Part shown: piece by piece, positions 17,212 to 25,921 of the stretch | How the letters are laid out: each line of letters begins with the position of its first letter | Position numbering within the stretch: the first letter of the stretch is position 1 | Source of the DNA: an uncultured Fretibacterium sp. | Lineage (GTDB): Bacteria; Synergistota; Synergistia; Synergistales; Aminobacteriaceae | DNA length: 64,000 bases | Reading direction: 5' to 3' | Assembly (NCBI GenBank): GCA_946186205.1 | Contig: CAMHMH010000006.1 | Span: 1 to 64,000 of the forward strand | Translations under genes and position numbers: made by a program | Notes under the pieces: model-generated | What the model saw: the letters and a program-made list of their open reading frames with translations, nothing else | What the model was told of the DNA's origin: nothing | Databases searched by the model: none

Positions 17212-18735
17212 ATGCAAGTGGTAGAAATGATAAAGACAGAAAGCGGAAAAGTCTCAGGAGCAATGACGAGTGATAAAGCTGTAATAATCTTCAAAGGCAT
17301 TCCCTACGCGGCATCACCAGAAGGCCGTCTCAGGTGGAAAGCCCCCGAAAAATTCCCCTCATGGCCGAATATCCGTGAATGCACAAATTTTTCTCCCAGT
17401 GCAATACAGCCGCCGCAATCACCGTTCTTAATGTGGACAGAAGAGTTCATCATTGACACTTCAAGAGGATACTCAGAGGACTCACTCTCGCTGAATATAT
17501 TCTGCCCTTCAGACGTGAATGTGAAAGGGAAGCCCGTAATAGTATATTTTCACGGAGGGAACTTTGTGTCAGGCGGGAACTCCTACGACATATACGACGG
17601 AGAACAGTTAGCGAGGCATGGAGTAATATTTGTAGTAGTAAATTTTCGTGTGGGCATACTCGGACTTCTTTCCTGTTCTGAACTCTCAAGTGAGAACCCT
17701 GAAAAAATTTCTGGAAACTATCAGCTGCTTGACCAAATAGCCGCGCTGAAATGGGTAAGGGATAACATAGCTTCATTCGGGGGAGACCCTGAGAATGTTA
17801 CGATAATGGGTCAGTCATCTGGAGCAGCATCGGTATGTACGCTTTCAGTTTCACCGATGGCGTGTAATTTGTTCCGGCGTGTATTTGCGATGAGCCATGA
17901 CACATTGAACATGCCTATATCATTTGTGCCAGACGATTGCGGTAGGATACATCCTGTAGATTTGTACAAGCCGCAGAAAGAATGCGAAAGCGAAGGAGAT
18001 AAAGTTCTTTGCGGGCGTAGTATTGATGAAATGCGCTCGCTGCCTCCTAGTGAGCTTCTGAAAATGCCAGAGTTTTACTCGTACAGTATTGACGGCCATG
18101 TACTGACGGGTACATTCAAAGACGGAGTAATGTCTGGGCTGACGGATAAATATGATTTTATGTTGACGTACACATACAGCAATAATATGTGGAGCGACTG
18201 CGGAATGTTTGCGATAATGACGGACGTAACGAACAAAGAAAGCTATGAGTCATCAATGTGTAATTTCTTTGGTGAAAATGCTGACCGTGCCATGAGACTT
18301 TATCCCTTTACCGGAAATGCTGAAGAGTTTGTGCTGAGAATATCGCACGACAGGTACGCGGCAAGTATGATGATGCTTGCGATGTTGAGGAGGAAATCTA
18401 ATACATGGTTAGGTGAGTTCCGGCACGTAATGCCCGGTCCAGAGTCAGATAAATGGGGAGCGTTTCACACGTCGGATGTACCGTACTGGCTCAATCATTT
18501 TTCGGATGTGAGAAAAGAATACTGGCGTGATGAAGATTACGAGCTTGGGAATGAACTTGTAACGAGGTTAGCGGGATTTGCGAAAACGGGAAGGCCTGAA
18601 GCTGATAATCTGCCTTCGTGGAAGCCGTCTGACGGAAACAGCCTGTACATAATCGGCGCAGGAGTGATGAAGGAGATACAGCCGCTGGACGATGAAAGAA
18701 ATAATTTGTGGAGGGAAGTATATTGCGTGAATTAG
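17212..18735 (+). CDS. Carboxylesterase type B family protein
   Basis: 507 aa, alpha/beta hydrolase. Visible motifs: oxyanion-hole HGGNF (114-118), nucleophile elbow GQSSG with Ser202, and a catalytic His in GAFHTSDVPYW (about residue 419). Usual length for the family. It hydrolyses carboxylic esters of unknown structure. No signal peptide, so cytosolic. Start at ATG 17212 is tentative; ATG 17227 is the alternative and neither has a strong ribosome site. First gene of a four-gene operon with acyltransferase, ligase and GT2-GH3 genes; it may trim or proofread an acylated intermediate. Confidence 0.85.
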   Translation: MQVVEMIKTESGKVSGAMTSDKAVIIFKGIPYAASPEGRLRWKAPEKFPSWPNIRECTNFSPSAIQPPQSPFLMWTEEFIIDTSRGYSEDSLSLNIFCPSDVNVKGKPVIVYFHGGNFVSGGNSYDIYDGEQLARHGVIFVVVNFRVGILGLLSCSELSSENPEKISGNYQLLDQIAALKWVRDNIASFGGDPENVTIMGQSSGAASVCTLSVSPMACNLFRRVFAMSHDTLNMPISFVPDDCGRIHPVDLYKPQKECESEGDKVLCGRSIDEMRSLPPSELLKMPEFYSYSIDGHVLTGTFKDGVMSGLTDKYDFMLTYTYSNNMWSDCGMFAIMTDVTNKESYESSMCNFFGENADRAMRLYPFTGNAEEFVLRISHDRYAASMMMLAMLRRKSNTWLGEFRHVMPGPESDKWGAFHTSDVPYWLNHFSDVRKEYWRDEDYELGNELVTRLAGFAKTGRPEADNLPSWKPSDGNSLYIIGAGVMKEIQPLDDERNNLWREVYCVN

Positions 18736-20027
18736 GGGTATCGGACAAATATTTTTACTACACGGCATCCGGTTCAGGGATGACAATGGACATAAGGTTA
18801 AAACTAGTCTTCAAGACAGCTGTGAATCATGAGGCGTTAATAGCGGCGGCAGATGATGCATTGAGGTTGTACCCTGAGTATTCAGTTCGTACGGTGCTGA
18901 AGGACGGAAGATTATTCTACGAGGAGAATCGCAATCACGTAGCAATTCTTCCAGCAGAGAATAGGTATGATTTTGGCACAGATGATATGAACGGATACTT
19001 GTTCTGCTTTCAGTGCGACTCGTCGAAAGAAAATGAGGTAACATTCTCCATATATCACGGTCTGTCAGACTGGAACGGGCTAAGCCGATTTGTGAAGGCA
19101 GTAATATGCCGTTATGCAGTGCACGTGAAGGGACTTACGGAAGATTACTTCAAAGGAGTGATACGTTCTGAAGCACCTGACAAAAGCGAATGGGAAAACG
19201 AAGCGAACCTGAACCCCTACGAGTATTATGCGAGCAAGGATGCAATACCATCATACAAGCTCGAAATGCCAGATGATATATTCACGCTTCCAGAAGAGAA
19301 TTACAGCTTTGCTTCACCGTCAGCCAGAATAATACGCATAACGCTCAGCACATCACAATTCTTGAAGTCAGCAAAGGGTAATAACACGAGCTTTGTACCA
19401 TACCTTTTGTACGTTGCCTCAAGCGCAATACGTGAAGCATACGACACCGACAAGAATATATTTATGGGATTTCCTGCAGATCTCCGCAGGGTGTTCAACG
19501 CTGAAACGATAGTGAATTTTTCTGAGTCTGTATTTCTGCCTTCAAGCGTTAAGGAATATGCCTTGCGGATAGAGGAACAATGCAGAGATTTCCGTGAGCT
19601 AATAAACCTTCAGAGGAGGCCAGAGAATTTTGCTGTACTTCTGTACGACAAATCGCAGCGACTCAGAGGATTTGAGTCATCGCCTGAAGGAATAATTGCC
19701 AAGAGCCGCGAGCTTACCACACAGACATCAGAGCTTGTAAAATCCATCACAATGGGAATAACATATCCGGGAATACTTAACATGCCAGAAGGTGCAGACG
19801 ACCTTTTAGAGAGTATAATAATGTATTCCCCGTTCGGAGTATCGTTTCTGCAAATTACGACATACCGCGATGAGATGAGCATAACATCAGTGCAGCGTTA
19901 CGATGGCGACAAGTTAGTGAACTCGATATGCGAAAAGCTGAGTGAAGCAGGTATAGAGTCAAAAATAGCGGACAACGTGCTAATAGCTCACAACATTTTG
20001 AATCTTGAAAGGTTGAAGAGAGTGTAA
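18723..20027 (+). CDS. CAT/condensation-fold acyltransferase-like protein
   Basis: About 434 aa. The sequence resembles BAHD/alcohol acetyltransferase and condensation-domain proteins of the chloramphenicol-acetyltransferase fold: an N-terminal half ending in YHGLSDWNG (HxxxD catalytic motif with the first His of HHxxxDG changed to Tyr) and a C-terminal half with the expected long linker. Likely transfers an acyl group from CoA or a carrier to an alcohol or amine. I prefer TTG 18723, eight bases after GGAGG and overlapping the esterase stop; GTG 18708 is the other possible start but has no such site. The family call is from motif and layout, so moderate. Confidence 0.6.
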   Translation: MRELGVSDKYFYYTASGSGMTMDIRLKLVFKTAVNHEALIAAADDALRLYPEYSVRTVLKDGRLFYEENRNHVAILPAENRYDFGTDDMNGYLFCFQCDSSKENEVTFSIYHGLSDWNGLSRFVKAVICRYAVHVKGLTEDYFKGVIRSEAPDKSEWENEANLNPYEYYASKDAIPSYKLEMPDDIFTLPEENYSFASPSARIIRITLSTSQFLKSAKGNNTSFVPYLLYVASSAIREAYDTDKNIFMGFPADLRRVFNAETIVNFSESVFLPSSVKEYALRIEEQCRDFRELINLQRRPENFAVLLYDKSQRLRGFESSPEGIIAKSRELTTQTSELVKSITMGITYPGILNMPEGADDLLESIIMYSPFGVSFLQITTYRDEMSITSVQRYDGDKLVNSICEKLSEAGIESKIADNVLIAHNILNLERLKRV

Positions 20028-22016
20028 ATGAAATTCACGGAGCAGAAATACTACGACATACTTCAAGAGAACGCGAAGAGACATCCTGACAAGCCTGCGA
20101 TAGTTATGGGAGAAAAACGCCTTAGCTATTCGGACTTGATGATGAAGATAGATAAAGTGTCATCATTTCTTGTTGAGCATGGAATGAAGAGCGGAGATCA
20201 TGTAGTGCTTTGGTCAAGCGGTTGTTCTGAATGGCTGTGTGTGTATTATGGGATAATACATGCCGGGGGAGTAGCGGTGTGCCTGAACTCGAATTACACT
20301 GTAGAAGATGTAACGCCGTTAGTAACGTTTGCGGACAGCAAGTATGCTTTTTACGGGACGACGCATGACACAAAGGGCGAAAGTTCTGAGGCGGAATCAT
20401 TAGCCAAGTCATTCGGTCTTAGTGAGGAAAAATTGTTCTCGATATTTGAGACTGATTTTGACTCTGCGACTCTGAGAGAGATAGACGACACAAGAGATGT
20501 GCATGATGACGCATACATAATATACACGTCAGGTACGACAGCATTTCCGAAAGCAGTACTTACTTCACAATATTCGATGATAAATACGGTATTGAGGACA
20601 GCAGAAGAGTGCAAGACCCTTCACGGTGATAAAGCATGTGTTGCGCTTCCATTGTTCCATGCGTTTGGTCTTGGAGTGCCATGTATGTATTTGAGTCTTG
20701 GAGGAACGGTATACATTCCCGAAAAAGTGAAGGCACAGGACATAGCCGACATAGTGAACCGCGAACGGATTACAGATTTGTGGTCAGTAGGAGCGGTCTT
20801 TCAGAGCATAATAGACAGCAAAGAGTTCATGGACAAATGCGCGCCGTTCATAAGGATGTGCGCGATCGCCGGAAGCTACACAAGCCCGATGCAGTTCACG
20901 AGGTTTGAAGCGGCACTGAATCATTCGACGTTCCTGAACATGTTCGGAATGACAGAGACATCTTGCGTTTTCATAATGGCTCGACCTGAAGACTCTGTGC
21001 AGGTACGTTACAACACGATAGGCCGGAGCGTTCCAGATGTAGAGATAGGAATCTATGACGAGAATCGCGGCATTCTCCCATCTGGTGAAGTAGGCGAGCT
21101 AGTAACGAGGGGTTTTCACCTAAAGAACAGCTACTACAAACTGCCGGCAGAGAAGCAATCCATCGACAAAGACGGCTGGTTTCACACTGGTGACCTTGGA
21201 GTCATGGATGATGAAGGCAACGTGCGCATTATGGGACGTATCAAGGACATAATCATAAAGGGCGGGGAAAACATCACACCCAGCGAAATAGAAGCGGAAG
21301 CAATCAACGTACCCGGCGTGAAAGAGTGCAAAGTATTCGGCTTCAAAGACAGGCTTTACGGTGAAAACTTAGGGGCTTGCATAAGGCTTGAGGAAGGCGC
21401 GAAATTTGACGAGAACGCGGCAAGGAAATATCTTCGCGACAAAATAGGCTCGTTCAAAGTCCCGGCGTATTTCTTCATATATGACGCATTCCCCCTTAAC
21501 GCGACGGGAAAAATTGACCAGAGGACTCTTCACACCGACATGCTGAAACGTCTGCGTAAAATGGAACTTGATGATGAGCTTGAAAAGGGAGTGCGAGTTC
21601 TTGAAGTCGGCATAAAGAATACTTCATATGCAATTATTCCGCTAGTGTCGATGGTTGAGAAGTATGCGCTTGCATTCGGCTTCAATTCCAAGAGAGCCGC
21701 CCGTATAAGACTGGCCTGCGAGGAAATGCTCACAGAAAGGATACTGAATGCGTTTGAGGATGTCGGAGATATATATCTTTACTGCACATGCTTAAGGGAT
21801 TTCATGAGGATTACGTTTGAGGACAGCGGTCAGTTGTACGACTTTGAGAAACAGCGCAAGAAGAGCGACAGCGCAAAGATAATCTCATTTGTTGCTGATG
21901 ACATGTCCATAACCAGAAAGCGCGACTCGAACATGACATCATACAATCTTGACTTCATATACAGCAGTGATTTTGACGTAACGGAATTTCTAGCCTCACA
22001 TGAGCGTCTTGCGTAG
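20028..22016 (+). CDS. AMP-dependent acyl-CoA synthetase-type enzyme fused to an RsbW-like HATPase domain
   Basis: 662 aa. Residues 1-505 are an adenylate-forming ligase: YTSGTTAFPK (166-175), FGMTETS (306-312), GWFHTGDLG (383-391), GRIKDIIIKGGE (403-414) and the catalytic lysine in NATGKID (Lys495). It activates a carboxylic acid as acyl-AMP and probably passes it to CoA. Residues about 530-650 are extra: RLACEEMLTERILNAF and ITFEDSGQLYDF line up with the N-box and G1 box of GHKL/RsbW-type ATPases, although the key Asn appears replaced by Glu. The start abuts the previous stop. Tail role unknown: regulatory, ATP-sensing or protein-binding. Confidence 0.85.
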   Translation: MKFTEQKYYDILQENAKRHPDKPAIVMGEKRLSYSDLMMKIDKVSSFLVEHGMKSGDHVVLWSSGCSEWLCVYYGIIHAGGVAVCLNSNYTVEDVTPLVTFADSKYAFYGTTHDTKGESSEAESLAKSFGLSEEKLFSIFETDFDSATLREIDDTRDVHDDAYIIYTSGTTAFPKAVLTSQYSMINTVLRTAEECKTLHGDKACVALPLFHAFGLGVPCMYLSLGGTVYIPEKVKAQDIADIVNRERITDLWSVGAVFQSIIDSKEFMDKCAPFIRMCAIAGSYTSPMQFTRFEAALNHSTFLNMFGMTETSCVFIMARPEDSVQVRYNTIGRSVPDVEIGIYDENRGILPSGEVGELVTRGFHLKNSYYKLPAEKQSIDKDGWFHTGDLGVMDDEGNVRIMGRIKDIIIKGGENITPSEIEAEAINVPGVKECKVFGFKDRLYGENLGACIRLEEGAKFDENAARKYLRDKIGSFKVPAYFFIYDAFPLNATGKIDQRTLHTDMLKRLRKMELDDELEKGVRVLEVGIKNTSYAIIPLVSMVEKYALAFGFNSKRAARIRLACEEMLTERILNAFEDVGDIYLYCTCLRDFMRITFEDSGQLYDFEKQRKKSDSAKIISFVADDMSITRKRDSNMTSYNLDFIYSSDFDVTEFLASHERLA

Positions 22017-22051
22017 CTCACAACAAAACTAAGATTTACAGGTGATTTTGC

Positions 22052-24664
22052 ATGAAAAGGTATGAGGTTTCAATTATAACCCCGCTTCACAACGTTGGTC
22101 TTCACATGTTCAAGAGGACAATTGAGTCAGTGAAGAATCAGACACTCGGCTTTGAGAATATCGAGTGGGTAGTAGTCATTCATAACTCAGCGGAAGAATA
22201 CGAGCGTCAGGTTCTTGAGCTTCTCAAGGGTTATGAGAATGTGAGGGCAGAGATACTCCACGACTCGCACAATTCGCCTTCGAGTCCTCGTAACATGGGT
22301 CTTGATTTGGCTACCGGAGAATACATCGGCATACTTGACGGCGATGACATGTACACGCCCGACTGTCTCAAGACAGCATTGCGGCACATCAAGAGGACAG
22401 GCGCGGACATTTGCGTTTTCCGCCGTGAAGTAGAGCTTGAGAGTGAAACATCATTACTGCTGAACGAGGTAGTATTATGGGATCAGACGCGTGAAGAAAT
22501 AGTTGTGAACCGGGACAACTGGGACGGCAAAAAGATATTCTGCGGCATGTGGGGAATGGTTACGCACAAGCTATACAGGGCAGACTTCATCAAGAAAAAT
22601 AATCTTCGCTTCGACCCGTCAATAGAGTTTGCGGAGGATTGCGCTTTCAGTGTCAACGCATACGGCAAGGCAGGGAATATATGTCTTCTTCCTCAGCTGA
22701 TAGGGTATGTGTATTTCGTGAACAGCGCGTCGGGTGTTCAGTCCGGTGGAAATGAGAATGACGCAAGGCTTCTGAGATTCGCGGAGGGTTTCAAGAAGAT
22801 TTGCGACACGCTTCTTCATTACGGTTTTTATGCGGATGATACGATAGCGCATTTATTGATGTTCGAGGGAGCATTCATGCTGAAGAAGGGAAACGTAGCC
22901 GAAGAAGTGCGGCGTAAGATCTTTGAGCTTCTGACCCCCTACGCAAAAGTCATCAAGCCTCTTGAGCCGTCAAAATTATATCCTCCCCGTCAGATAGATG
23001 ACCTGAACAACATGGTGAAATATTTTCTGTCGGATGAGAATGCGTCGGAAATATCAGCGGAGGGTCTTCTCTACTATGACAAGCGTACATTGCCTGAAAC
23101 AGTGCAGGATTACCAGATACGTGCGCTGTATAACATACTGGAGAACGGCGGAAAATCAGATTACGGACTGCGCTACGATTTCTCCGACATAAGCACGACA
23201 GGGGGATACCGTTCACTTCTTCCGCTGACGAATTACGACATGTACCAGCCAATGATAGACTTGGCGAGGCGCATTGACGAGTCATCTATCTTCACGGACG
23301 AAAATATTACCGGCTACATGCTGTCTTATGGCCGCGTCGGAGTCCCCAAGAGGCTGCCAGTAACACAAAAGCATCTTGCGCCGTACCTGAAAGAAATGGA
23401 GAGAATGTTATCGGGCAAAAAAGTTTTCTTCATGGCCGAAAGCCTGAGACATCGTAGTCCCGTTCTCAATCTCGACACGAAATATACAAGCACATTGACG
23501 GGGCTTATTCTCTCAGAGTTCTACAATGACAATCTGCGAGTGAGCCTTTCACGGAAGAGAGCAGACATCACTACGCCTGCTGAACTCTTATTCCCCGATG
23601 AGCTTATGGAGCTTGAGTACCCGCGGTTGTTCTTTGCGCTCCGAGAGAAGGACATAACGACAATTTACGCTCCGAACGCAGGTATATTCCTAGACAGTAT
23701 GCACCGACTCGCTAAAGACTGGGAGAAACTCTGCGATGACATTGAAGCCGGACGAATAAGCGAGCTTAAACGATTCCCGGATGACAAACGCAAGAAGCTC
23801 AACAGCCGCATAGCTCCTGACCCTGAAAGAGCAAAGGAACTCCGCAAGATTTTCACCTCATGCAAGGACGGAAACATATTGCCTCTTGTCAAAGATATTT
23901 GGCCTTCGCTCGTTGAAATAATTGCTGACGGAACCGGGAGCAATGCGATTTACGCGGACATAATCCGGGACAACATGAGGCACATAAAATTCAACAATAA
24001 TTTTCTTGCAACGGAGGAAGCCTTCATTGCCCGGTCAGTTCCCAACACCGACATGTACGAGCTTGATTTGTCGGCGAATTTCTATGAGTTCATGCCGCTG
24101 ACAGGAGGTGAGACCGTCGCAGCACATGAGCTTGAACCGGGTGGAGAATACCGCGTAATAGTGTCAGGTTATTCAGGGCTTTACAGGTACTGCACAAATG
24201 TACTTGTGCGGTGTGAGGAAGTCAGCAAAGATACAGTAACGGTGAGCAAGCTCTGCCCGAGGGACTATGACATTCAGTCGATGGAGGGCATAACGGAAGA
24301 GAAAGTGTACAGCGCGGTGAAAATGTTCGTGAGGAAATCGGACATTCAGACAGCGGATTACATCTTCATATATGACGGAGAAAATGAAAGCTACAGCTTG
24401 GTGCTTGAGCCTGCGTATTCAGGGGACAACTTCAAGAGGGCTTCGGAAATGTCCCAGTCAGACAAAGACGACATAGCAAAAGAATGCGCCAATATCTTGG
24501 GAACATCAAAGCCGGTGAGAATACTCTTCAACGAACCCGGAACGCACGCGCTTCACACAGAAATGATACAGTACCGCCGGAAAATTCTTCAGGATGCAAT
24601 AAGGCCGTATCATGTAGCGGATGATGTTTTAGACGGGAGCTTCTTCCTGAAACTGACGGTGTAA
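22052..24664 (+). CDS. GT2 glycosyltransferase fused to a GH3-like acyl-amido synthetase domain
   Basis: 870 aa. Residues 1-230 are a GT2 domain (VSIITPLHN, LDGDDM at 95-100, FAEDCAF at 193-199). After a helical linker (about 240-350), residues about 352-865 match the GH3 adenylate-forming family: an entry block with YNILENGGKSDYG, the FYEFMP motif (677-682), YSGLYRY (707-713) and a typical C-terminal HxEMIQYRRKI-like end. GH3 enzymes join an amino acid or amine to an acyl acid through acyl-AMP. The usual SSGTT-type phosphate loop is replaced by SYGRVGVPK (425-433), so activity is uncertain. Last gene of its operon, before a strong terminator. The GT2 half is related to the upstream tandem GT2 genes in fold only. 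Confidence 0.8.
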   Translation: MKRYEVSIITPLHNVGLHMFKRTIESVKNQTLGFENIEWVVVIHNSAEEYERQVLELLKGYENVRAEILHDSHNSPSSPRNMGLDLATGEYIGILDGDDMYTPDCLKTALRHIKRTGADICVFRREVELESETSLLLNEVVLWDQTREEIVVNRDNWDGKKIFCGMWGMVTHKLYRADFIKKNNLRFDPSIEFAEDCAFSVNAYGKAGNICLLPQLIGYVYFVNSASGVQSGGNENDARLLRFAEGFKKICDTLLHYGFYADDTIAHLLMFEGAFMLKKGNVAEEVRRKIFELLTPYAKVIKPLEPSKLYPPRQIDDLNNMVKYFLSDENASEISAEGLLYYDKRTLPETVQDYQIRALYNILENGGKSDYGLRYDFSDISTTGGYRSLLPLTNYDMYQPMIDLARRIDESSIFTDENITGYMLSYGRVGVPKRLPVTQKHLAPYLKEMERMLSGKKVFFMAESLRHRSPVLNLDTKYTSTLTGLILSEFYNDNLRVSLSRKRADITTPAELLFPDELMELEYPRLFFALREKDITTIYAPNAGIFLDSMHRLAKDWEKLCDDIEAGRISELKRFPDDKRKKLNSRIAPDPERAKELRKIFTSCKDGNILPLVKDIWPSLVEIIADGTGSNAIYADIIRDNMRHIKFNNNFLATEEAFIARSVPNTDMYELDLSANFYEFMPLTGGETVAAHELEPGGEYRVIVSGYSGLYRYCTNVLVRCEEVSKDTVTVSKLCPRDYDIQSMEGITEEKVYSAVKMFVRKSDIQTADYIFIYDGENESYSLVLEPAYSGDNFKRASEMSQSDKDDIAKECANILGTSKPVRILFNEPGTHALHTEMIQYRRKILQDAIRPYHVADDVLDGSFFLKLTV

Positions 24665-24695
24665 CAATCTCACGCAAAAGAAAGAACATACACAG

Positions 24696-24730
24696 CCCGG
24701 TTATGAACGACATAGCCGGGTTTATTTTTT
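24696..24730 (+). terminator. Intrinsic terminator of the esterase/GT2-GH3 operon
   Basis: CCCGGTTATG (24696-24705), five-base loop, CATAGCCGGG (24711-24720): a 10-bp stem with one G-U pair, followed by TTTATTTTTT. Confidence 0.9.
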
Positions 24731-24850
24731 GCCAGCAGGAAGCATTTTCACACACAAAAATCAAATTGCCGATTCGGTCTTGTATGTCTCAAAACTTGAC
24801 AGCCCTGCCATAATATAATCATCACAAACAAAAGGAGACAATTTATCATC

Positions 24851-25423
24851 ATGCTTAAAGATTTGGGCTCACTGCCTGCTGTGTTTCCTATGCCCGTTTT
24901 GATGGTGGCGACATACGGCGAGGACGGAAAAATTGACATCATGAATGTAGCGTGGGGCGGCATATGCGGAATGGACAAAATAGCCCTCAACCTTGCAACG
25001 GAACGCAAGACACTCAAGAACATTCGCGCTAAGAAAGCATTCACCGTAGCACTTGCTGACGAATCGCACATCAAAGAAGCAGACTTTCTCGGCACAGCTT
25101 CCGGGAATGTCATGGCCGACAAATTTGAGCGGACCGGGCTTCATGCTCACAAAAGCGCACACGTTGACGCGCCCGTGATTGAAGAGTTCCCCGTAACAAT
25201 GGAGTGCAAACTTGAGGAGATCCGCGACTGTTTCGGCGAGCAGAGAGTCGTAGGGACAATCGTAAATGTTCTCGCTGAAGAAAGAGTGCTTGATGAGAAG
25301 GGCAAAGTTGACGCGGGGAAGCTCAACGCGATAATGTTCGACCAGTTCAGGAACACTTACTACACAGCCGGAAAAGAAATCGCGAAGGCTTGGCGGGTCG
25401 GCGCGGAATTAATGAAGAAGTAA
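24851..25423 (+). CDS. Flavin reductase family protein (FMN-binding split barrel)
   Basis: 190 aa, usual size. The N-terminal segment FPMPVLMVATYGEDGK and NVAWGGICGM match the flavin reductase-like/flavoredoxin domain, which binds FMN and passes electrons from NAD(P)H or acts as an electron carrier. Clear AAAGGAG site before ATG 24851. Monocistronic: it lies between the terminators at 24696 and 25438. A perfect TATAAT lies at 24814-24819 and a TTGACA at 24796-24801, but their spacing (12 bases) is too short to be one promoter. Confidence 0.85.
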   Translation: MLKDLGSLPAVFPMPVLMVATYGEDGKIDIMNVAWGGICGMDKIALNLATERKTLKNIRAKKAFTVALADESHIKEADFLGTASGNVMADKFERTGLHAHKSAHVDAPVIEEFPVTMECKLEEIRDCFGEQRVVGTIVNVLAEERVLDEKGKVDAGKLNAIMFDQFRNTYYTAGKEIAKAWRVGAELMKK

Positions 25424-25437
25424 TGAGTCAAAATTAT

Positions 25438-25472
25438 TCTCCCTTCAGAAAACGGAGGGGGAAATTTTTTTT
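25438..25472 (+). terminator. Intrinsic terminator after the flavin reductase gene
   Basis: Nine-bp stem with G-U pairs, TCTCCCTTC (25438-25446) and GGAGGGGGA (25454-25462), with a run of eight T just after (25465-25472). Confidence 0.85.
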
Positions 25473-25490
25473 ATGCCGTTGTTTTTCTGA

Positions 25491-25518
25491 TTGAATGCAA
25501 AACTTTTTTATGTATAAT
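25491..25518 (+). promoter_or_regulatory. Sigma70 promoter of the V-type ATPase operon
   Basis: TTGAAT (25491-25496), 16-base spacer, TATAAT (25513-25518), about 67 bases before the first gene. Nothing resembling a riboswitch in the leader. Confidence 0.65.
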
Positions 25519-25585
25519 TCCTCTTTGTTCAGATTTCCATACGACAACTTAATATCATTTCATTCGGATCGGAGGTGAGTATTTC

Positions 25586-25921
25586 ATGGCGGAGAACTCC
25601 ACAATCGCTGAGATAAAAGCTACTGAGACTCAAGCCGCTAATGCTGTTCAGAAAGCAAAGGAGGACGCTGCGAAGAAACTCAACCGCGCAACTTCAGACG
25701 CAGAAAATTCACTCAAGGAAGCAAGGCAGAACGCAGCCCGGCAATTCCGCGACAAGATCCGCAGGGCAGAAGAGGCAGCCGAGACAAGAGCAAAGGCTAT
25801 ACTCGCGAAACGTGAATCAGACGCGCAGGCTTTCTACGAGAAGCACAAGGACAAGATCCCGGCAGCTGCTTCATTCATAATGGAAGAGGTGATGAAAAAA
25901 TATGGGAGTAGCCAGGCTTAA
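25586..25921 (+). CDS. V/A-type ATPase subunit G/H (peripheral stalk)
   Basis: 111 aa, Ala/Lys/Glu-rich, almost wholly helical coiled coil, as in the small stalk subunit that pairs with subunit E to hold the catalytic head. Identified by position (first gene before subunit I, as in the Thermus operon) and composition. Ribosome site GGAGGTGAG before ATG 25586. Overlaps the next gene by 20 bases. Confidence 0.75.
   Translation: MAENSTIAEIKATETQAANAVQKAKEDAAKKLNRATSDAENSLKEARQNAARQFRDKIRRAEEAAETRAKAILAKRESDAQAFYEKHKDKIPAAASFIMEEVMKKYGSSQA

Noticed and set aside
24796-24819. TTGACA plus TATAAT as promoter of the flavin reductase gene
   Set aside because: Spacing of 12 bases is too short for a sigma70 promoter; at most one of the two boxes is used.
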